The notes beneath the pieces were generated by a model, which saw only the letters and a program-made list of their open reading frames with translations, was not told the DNA's origin and made no database searches. Position numbers and translations under genes: made by a program. 64,000 nucleotides of DNA from CBDCZY01 sp965224745 (GTDB lineage: Bacteria > Pseudomonadota > Gammaproteobacteria > Methylococcales > Methylomonadaceae), in the NCBI GenBank assembly GCA_965224745.1, contig CBDCZY010000002.1, positions 186,001-250,000 of the forward strand. The letters run 5' to 3'. Below, in pieces: positions 60,149-64,000 of the stretch (its first letter is position 1; every line of letters begins with the position of its first letter).

Positions 60149-61708
60149 ATGGATAACCATTTCCCAAAGTCCTCGGGAAATACAAAAACATCAGTTGCCT
60201 TGGAGGATTGTGACCTTTGGACAGCGTTTTGTCAGATAGCCGAGCAGCACCCACACCATCCCGCAATCATCCGGGGTGATGAGCAGACGACATTTGGCCA
60301 ATGGCATCGACGCTCACTGGATTATGCGAATTGGCTTTTTGCCAAAACACCCATCGTAGGGGAAAGAGTTATTTTATGGCTAGAGCCGTCTCCCCAAATG
60401 GCGGCAGCCCTGTTTGGTATCTGGGCGGTTGGTGCGATTCCGGTTTTGACCGATCCAAAATCAACAAGTAGTCAACTACTTCATGCCATCGAAACCACGG
60501 AACCCGTGCTAATCTTTTTTTCTTCACAAACTGCAATCCCAGATGATTGTGAGATAGTTAGTTCCGCCAATGTCGACTTTATCCCCAAGGTTTCCAAATT
60601 TTCAGGAGATATCAAAAGACCATCTTCCTGCCAGGCAGCGTCCATTGTATTCACCTCCGGGTCAACAGGACTACCCAAAGGCGTAACGCAAAGCCACGGC
60701 AATTTATACCGTGGTGCTTCCACTGTCGCAAGTTATCTCGAAATTGGCCAGACCGACCGAATTTTATCTCCGGTACCATGGTCATTTGATTACGGCTTTA
60801 TTCAACTGCAGCTGACTGCTATCACAGGCGCGACGCACATCATACCCCAACCCCAAAATCCGTTTGGTATTTGTACTGCGATTGAACGTTATAAGCCAAC
60901 CGTGCTGGCCGGCGTACCTTCGTTATTTACCTACCTATTGCACGATATTTCACCATTCAAACAAACTGACTTATCTTCAATTAGAATCATCACAAATACC
61001 GGAGGAACAATACCCTCCAGGGTATTAAATGAACTGCTTAGATTGTTTAAACAGGCTGCCTTCTATTTAAATTATGGTCTCACTGAGTCCTACCGCTCGA
61101 CCTACCTTGACCCATCCTTAATTAATCAAAAACAGAACAGTATTGGCAAACCCATCCCTGGAGTAGACATTGTGATAGTAAGGGATAATGGAACGCTTGC
61201 CAAAGCCCACGAAGTCGGGGAAATCGTTCATAGGGGAGACTATATTTTTCTTGGGTACTGGAACAACCCGGAAAAAACTGAGGTAATTCTACGTCCTGAC
61301 CCAGCAAGCCCTGAAGGAGGTAGATTATCGCTTTTTACTGGGGATTTTGGCTACCAGGATAATGAAGGGTTTCTATATTTTCAGGGCCGTCGTGACCATC
61401 AACTGAAAGTTATGGGCGTTAGGGTATCGCCAGATGAGGTCGAACAGTTAATTTATCAATCCGAATTGGTTGGGGAAATTGCTATTTTCGGTATTAAAAA
61501 CGAATTATTAGGCGATGAAATATGGGCTGCTGTCGTTCCAATCGATCCAGACATTGATGTAAGACTACTCTTAATTAAGCATGCAAAACGAGTTATGACA
61601 CTGAATATGGCGCCACGAAATTATTTAGTGCTTGATACGCTACCAAAAACCACTTCCGGCAAGATCCACTTTGAAAAACTTAAACATCTAGCAAAAAATA
61701 TTGAATGA
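60149..61708 (+). CDS. Adenylating acyl/amino acid ligase (DltA-like)
   Basis: 519-residue ANL-superfamily enzyme. The ATP-binding loop VFTSGSTGLPKGV, NYGLTESYRSTYL, a C-terminal GRRDHQLKVMGVR hinge and the late PKTTSGKIH Lys are all present. It activates a carboxylate as AMP ester and loads it on the carrier, as DltA does with D-alanine. The residues that set specificity cannot be read safely by eye. Nine bases follow the decarboxylase; the next gene overlaps (ATGA). Confidence 0.92.
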   Translation: MDNHFPKSSGNTKTSVALEDCDLWTAFCQIAEQHPHHPAIIRGDEQTTFGQWHRRSLDYANWLFAKTPIVGERVILWLEPSPQMAAALFGIWAVGAIPVLTDPKSTSSQLLHAIETTEPVLIFFSSQTAIPDDCEIVSSANVDFIPKVSKFSGDIKRPSSCQAASIVFTSGSTGLPKGVTQSHGNLYRGASTVASYLEIGQTDRILSPVPWSFDYGFIQLQLTAITGATHIIPQPQNPFGICTAIERYKPTVLAGVPSLFTYLLHDISPFKQTDLSSIRIITNTGGTIPSRVLNELLRLFKQAAFYLNYGLTESYRSTYLDPSLINQKQNSIGKPIPGVDIVIVRDNGTLAKAHEVGEIVHRGDYIFLGYWNNPEKTEVILRPDPASPEGGRLSLFTGDFGYQDNEGFLYFQGRRDHQLKVMGVRVSPDEVEQLIYQSELVGEIAIFGIKNELLGDEIWAAVVPIDPDIDVRLLLIKHAKRVMTLNMAPRNYLVLDTLPKTTSGKIHFEKLKHLAKNIE

Positions 61709-62796
61709 TTCCTAAAACCACCTGGAAAAGTGCAGTTTCTTCATTTTGGAAAGGCGCTACTGAACCAACCTTAGGCACCATTGCGGGCATCTTGGGATTG
61801 GTTATTTTTCAGATAGTTGTTTTATGTTGGTATTGGACGCCACAGAGAATGGCTCAAATCAAGCAAAGTTGGGTACCTAATTCATTTAGTTCTCAATATG
61901 CGTATACGTCTGTCATTGCTAATCGATTGAAATATTTACCTTCCACAGACAATAGCGTGGTCATGGTCAGTACTTCAAGTGGTCGAAATTCAATCCATAA
62001 TTTCGATCAGACAAGCCAGCAACTATCATTGACTACAGGGTTAACGACCAATTTTTATATGCTCTCTACCGCAGGGCAAACAATTTGGGAATCCGGAATC
62101 ATATTAGATTGTTTACCGACCGATTTTAACGGTGTTGTGATATTTTCAGTCGGCTTAAAACGCCTTACATGGGGGCATGATACTCTTGAAACCCATCATA
62201 AAACACCGAGAATTGCTGTCAATTCATCATTTTTATTGAATGAGACTAAGCTGGCAGGACTAGCTATGCAAAAACCTTCCGGAATATTCCTACTTGATTA
62301 CCGAAATTTCTTTTTTGAATTCGGGTTTCAAGCTGCCAGGGCAGCGATGCAAGGATATCCAAAGAGTTTACATTTAACTTCTAATCGGCAGCGTAACAAC
62401 GAAGAGCATTGGAAAACCTATCTTCAGAGATTAAACCAACAAAAAAAATTATTTGCAGAAAACAGTTCCTACAATTTGGGTGTACTTGCCAGAATCATTG
62501 GACAATTACAAGAGAAAGACATCCCTGTGGTTTTAATGGAATCAACGCTACACCCCCGAACCTATCAAATCATGGGATCCGATTATTTGCAGTATCGTCA
62601 CACCATAGAAGAATTTGCAACCACGCAACATTTACCTTATTGGAACCTTAATAACGAGGCGGAGCTATCCGCAGCAGATTTTATGGACAACGTTCACATT
62701 TCTAACCCTGATGCTCGCAAACGATATCAGCATATTTTAGTTCAGCATTTAGCTGAACTGATTAAACAAGAACAAACCACAATTGATCTTAAATGA
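61705..62796 (+). CDS. Membrane-anchored SGNH-like protein (DltD-like role)
   Basis: 363 residues. A single N-terminal membrane helix (about 24-45) leaves a long extracytoplasmic domain. VVMVSTSSGRNSIHNF has the place of the SGNH nucleophile block, and DFMDNVHISNPDARKRY near the end contains the DxxH expected of the catalytic Asp-His. DltD and AlgX/AlgJ relatives hydrolyse or transfer acyl groups outside the membrane. It overlaps the ligase (ATGA) and the microprotein (ATGA). Confidence 0.75.
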   Translation: MIPKTTWKSAVSSFWKGATEPTLGTIAGILGLVIFQIVVLCWYWTPQRMAQIKQSWVPNSFSSQYAYTSVIANRLKYLPSTDNSVVMVSTSSGRNSIHNFDQTSQQLSLTTGLTTNFYMLSTAGQTIWESGIILDCLPTDFNGVVIFSVGLKRLTWGHDTLETHHKTPRIAVNSSFLLNETKLAGLAMQKPSGIFLLDYRNFFFEFGFQAARAAMQGYPKSLHLTSNRQRNNEEHWKTYLQRLNQQKKLFAENSSYNLGVLARIIGQLQEKDIPVVLMESTLHPRTYQIMGSDYLQYRHTIEEFATTQHLPYWNLNNEAELSAADFMDNVHISNPDARKRYQHILVQHLAELIKQEQTTIDLK

Positions 62797-62924
62797 TAAA
62801 GTTTTTTCAAAGAGCAGGCAAAACCCTCCAGATAATCATTCTCGGCGAACTTCTATTTATAGGGATAGCTAAAATGTCTCTATTGGAAAGTGGTATCCGT
62901 CTGTTTCGGTACGCTGGATTCTAA
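62793..62924 (+). CDS. 43-residue DltX-like membrane microprotein
   Basis: The start overlaps the preceding stop by 4 bases, and the stop is one base before the MBOAT start. One hydrophobic helix (about residues 13-26) is followed by a short periplasmic-type tail ending RLFRYAGF. This gives F-x-Y-x-x-F at the extreme C terminus, the motif at which DltX receives the acyl group from DltB in Gram-positive D-alanylation systems. The placement directly before an MBOAT is exactly that of dltX. The gene is easily missed for its size. Confidence 0.8.
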   Translation: MIKFFQRAGKTLQIIILGELLFIGIAKMSLLESGIRLFRYAGF

Positions 62925-62925
62925 A

Positions 62926-64000
62926 TTGATAAATACAATAGCTTTTTGGCTGGTCTTGTTTGGCAGTGCAACGCTGTACTGGTTGTTACCGTTAAAACTC
63001 AGAATGGGGTTTTTGACGACAGCTTCATTCTTTTACTTGATTACCCTGGATAGCCAGTCGCTCACCGTACTCGCACCTATCGTTTTCGCATTTTTTTACC
63101 TGTCACCAAAAACCCAAAGAAATAAACCTTATGCTAGTATTCTTTTGCCGGTTTTAATACTCAGCATCCTTGGATATCTGGCGTACTTCAAATACGTTCC
63201 TCCGCTGCTTCGCTCGTTCGCGACCAACCCACTTAGTGAACAACTACTACTGCCTTTAGGGGTTTCATATTTCACATTTAAGCTCATTCATTATGCTCTG
63301 GAAATCAGTCGAGGTAATTTTAAAGAACACACTTTGCAGCATTTCTTATTGTATATATTCCTATTCCCAATTTTTATTGCTGGACCTATCGAACGATTTG
63401 ATCATTTCTTGCAAAATCAAGAAAAAAAACTTAACAAAAACAGTATTGTTGAAGGGTTACAACGTATCATATATGGGCTGATTAAAAAGTTTGTACTGGC
63501 TGAAACCCTGATTTTTCGCATACTAGACAAAACCCCTCCCGATTTACTTATCGAGAATACACCCTTTGACATCTGGGTATATGTTGTACTGTTTTTCGTC
63601 TACGCCTATCTCGATTTTTCATCTTATTCAGATATTGCAATCGGTTCTGCCAGGCTATTTGGATTCCGAATTATGGAAAACTTCAACTTTCCTCTGTTCG
63701 CACCCAATATTTCAGAATTCTGGAATCGGTGGCACATGTCTTTATCCGGGTGGTGCCGAGCCTATGTCTATATGCCAATGATCGGCCTTACACGAAACCC
63801 CTATATCGCAGTTTACGCAACCATGAGTGCTATAGGACTTTGGCATGGCGGTACGTTTAGCTGGTTATTCTGGGGCATCTATCATGCCATAGGAATCACC
63901 ACATACGGCACCTGGCTCAGGTATCGACGTAAAAAAAAATGCTTGCCGAGCCAGCGTTTTTTACCTCGGTTCTTCGGGATAATTTTGACTATCGCTTTTG
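62926..64000 (+). CDS. MBOAT O-acyltransferase (DltB-like), partial
   Basis: Runs from a TTG at 62926, immediately after the microprotein (next in-frame ATG 63004), and is still open at the window end, so at least 358 residues. About nine hydrophobic helices are visible. Family marks: FPIFIAGPIERFDHF, YLDFSSYSDIAIG, FWNRWHMSLS and the catalytic His in IGLWHGG near residue 305. MBOATs such as DltB and AlgI carry an acyl group from a cytosolic carrier to the outer face of the inner membrane. Confidence 0.9.
   Translation, partial: MINTIAFWLVLFGSATLYWLLPLKLRMGFLTTASFFYLITLDSQSLTVLAPIVFAFFYLSPKTQRNKPYASILLPVLILSILGYLAYFKYVPPLLRSFATNPLSEQLLLPLGVSYFTFKLIHYALEISRGNFKEHTLQHFLLYIFLFPIFIAGPIERFDHFLQNQEKKLNKNSIVEGLQRIIYGLIKKFVLAETLIFRILDKTPPDLLIENTPFDIWVYVVLFFVYAYLDFSSYSDIAIGSARLFGFRIMENFNFPLFAPNISEFWNRWHMSLSGWCRAYVYMPMIGLTRNPYIAVYATMSAIGLWHGGTFSWLFWGIYHAIGITTYGTWLRYRRKKKCLPSQRFLPRFFGIILTIAF

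Noticed and set aside
1..64000. tRNA or rRNA genes
   Set aside because: No cloverleaf with a conserved T-arm (GGTTCRA) or rRNA stretch was recognised by eye; a covariance search would be decisive.

Overview
The window looks like the chromosome of a gammaproteobacterium of moderate to low GC. This rests on fabA-fabB, ttcA, selO, a DUF4266/DUF3570/ApbE cluster and an ATP-grasp/transglutaminase/zinc-protease cluster. The heavy IS load and short repeats would fit a free-living environmental lineage such as Methylococcales, but that placement is an inference. No rRNA, tRNA, CRISPR array or integrase gene was recognised.

Layout. 1-12 kb is housekeeping and envelope functions: an ATP-grasp ligase / inactive transglutaminase-7TM / retropepsin-like protease operon (minus), a cold-shock gene, a TlpA-DUF4266-DUF3570-ApbE operon, SelO, and a fused MFS/spermidine synthase-like protein. 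12-25 kb is a mobile-element scrapyard: an ISL3 remnant hit by an intact IS1-family element with a clean 8-bp target duplication, an IS256 gene hit by a 182-bp MITE with a TTAA-type duplication, an IS1634-family element cutting a chemotaxis-receptor fragment, a 156-bp hairpin element, broken small genes, and one large Roc-COR GTPase. 25-40 kb returns to stable genes: SAM hydrolase-like, TtcA, FabB/FabA, ABC exporter plus PHP phosphoesterase, cold-shock and RRM proteins, and a minus-strand glycosylation block (epimerase, 1483-residue multi-domain glycosyltransferase, CgeB-like transferase, radical SAM/SPASM).

42.8-54.5 kb is an integron-type cassette array without an integrase in view (a CALIN). 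At least eight attC sites alternate with small, mostly unknown cassette genes, including two probable toxin-antitoxin pairs, three lipoproteins and three membrane proteins. One cassette is duplicated, one is split by an ISNCY-type insertion, and the array ends at a half attC.

56.4-64 kb holds the most interesting locus. A carrier protein, a PLP decarboxylase of the carrier-bound type, an adenylating ligase, a membrane-anchored SGNH-like protein, a 43-residue membrane microprotein ending in FRYAGF, and an MBOAT acyltransferase (running off the window) are packed with overlapping start and stop codons. A divergent pair encodes a BKACE-family enzyme and a free-standing condensation domain. The arrangement matches the logic of dltA/C/X/B/D: activate an amino acid, load it on a carrier, decarboxylate it, hand it through an MBOAT/DltX-like pair, and attach it outside the membrane. 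Here a decarboxylase and a BKACE are added, so the transferred group is probably an omega-amino or beta-amino acyl group rather than D-alanine. The chemistry is inferred.
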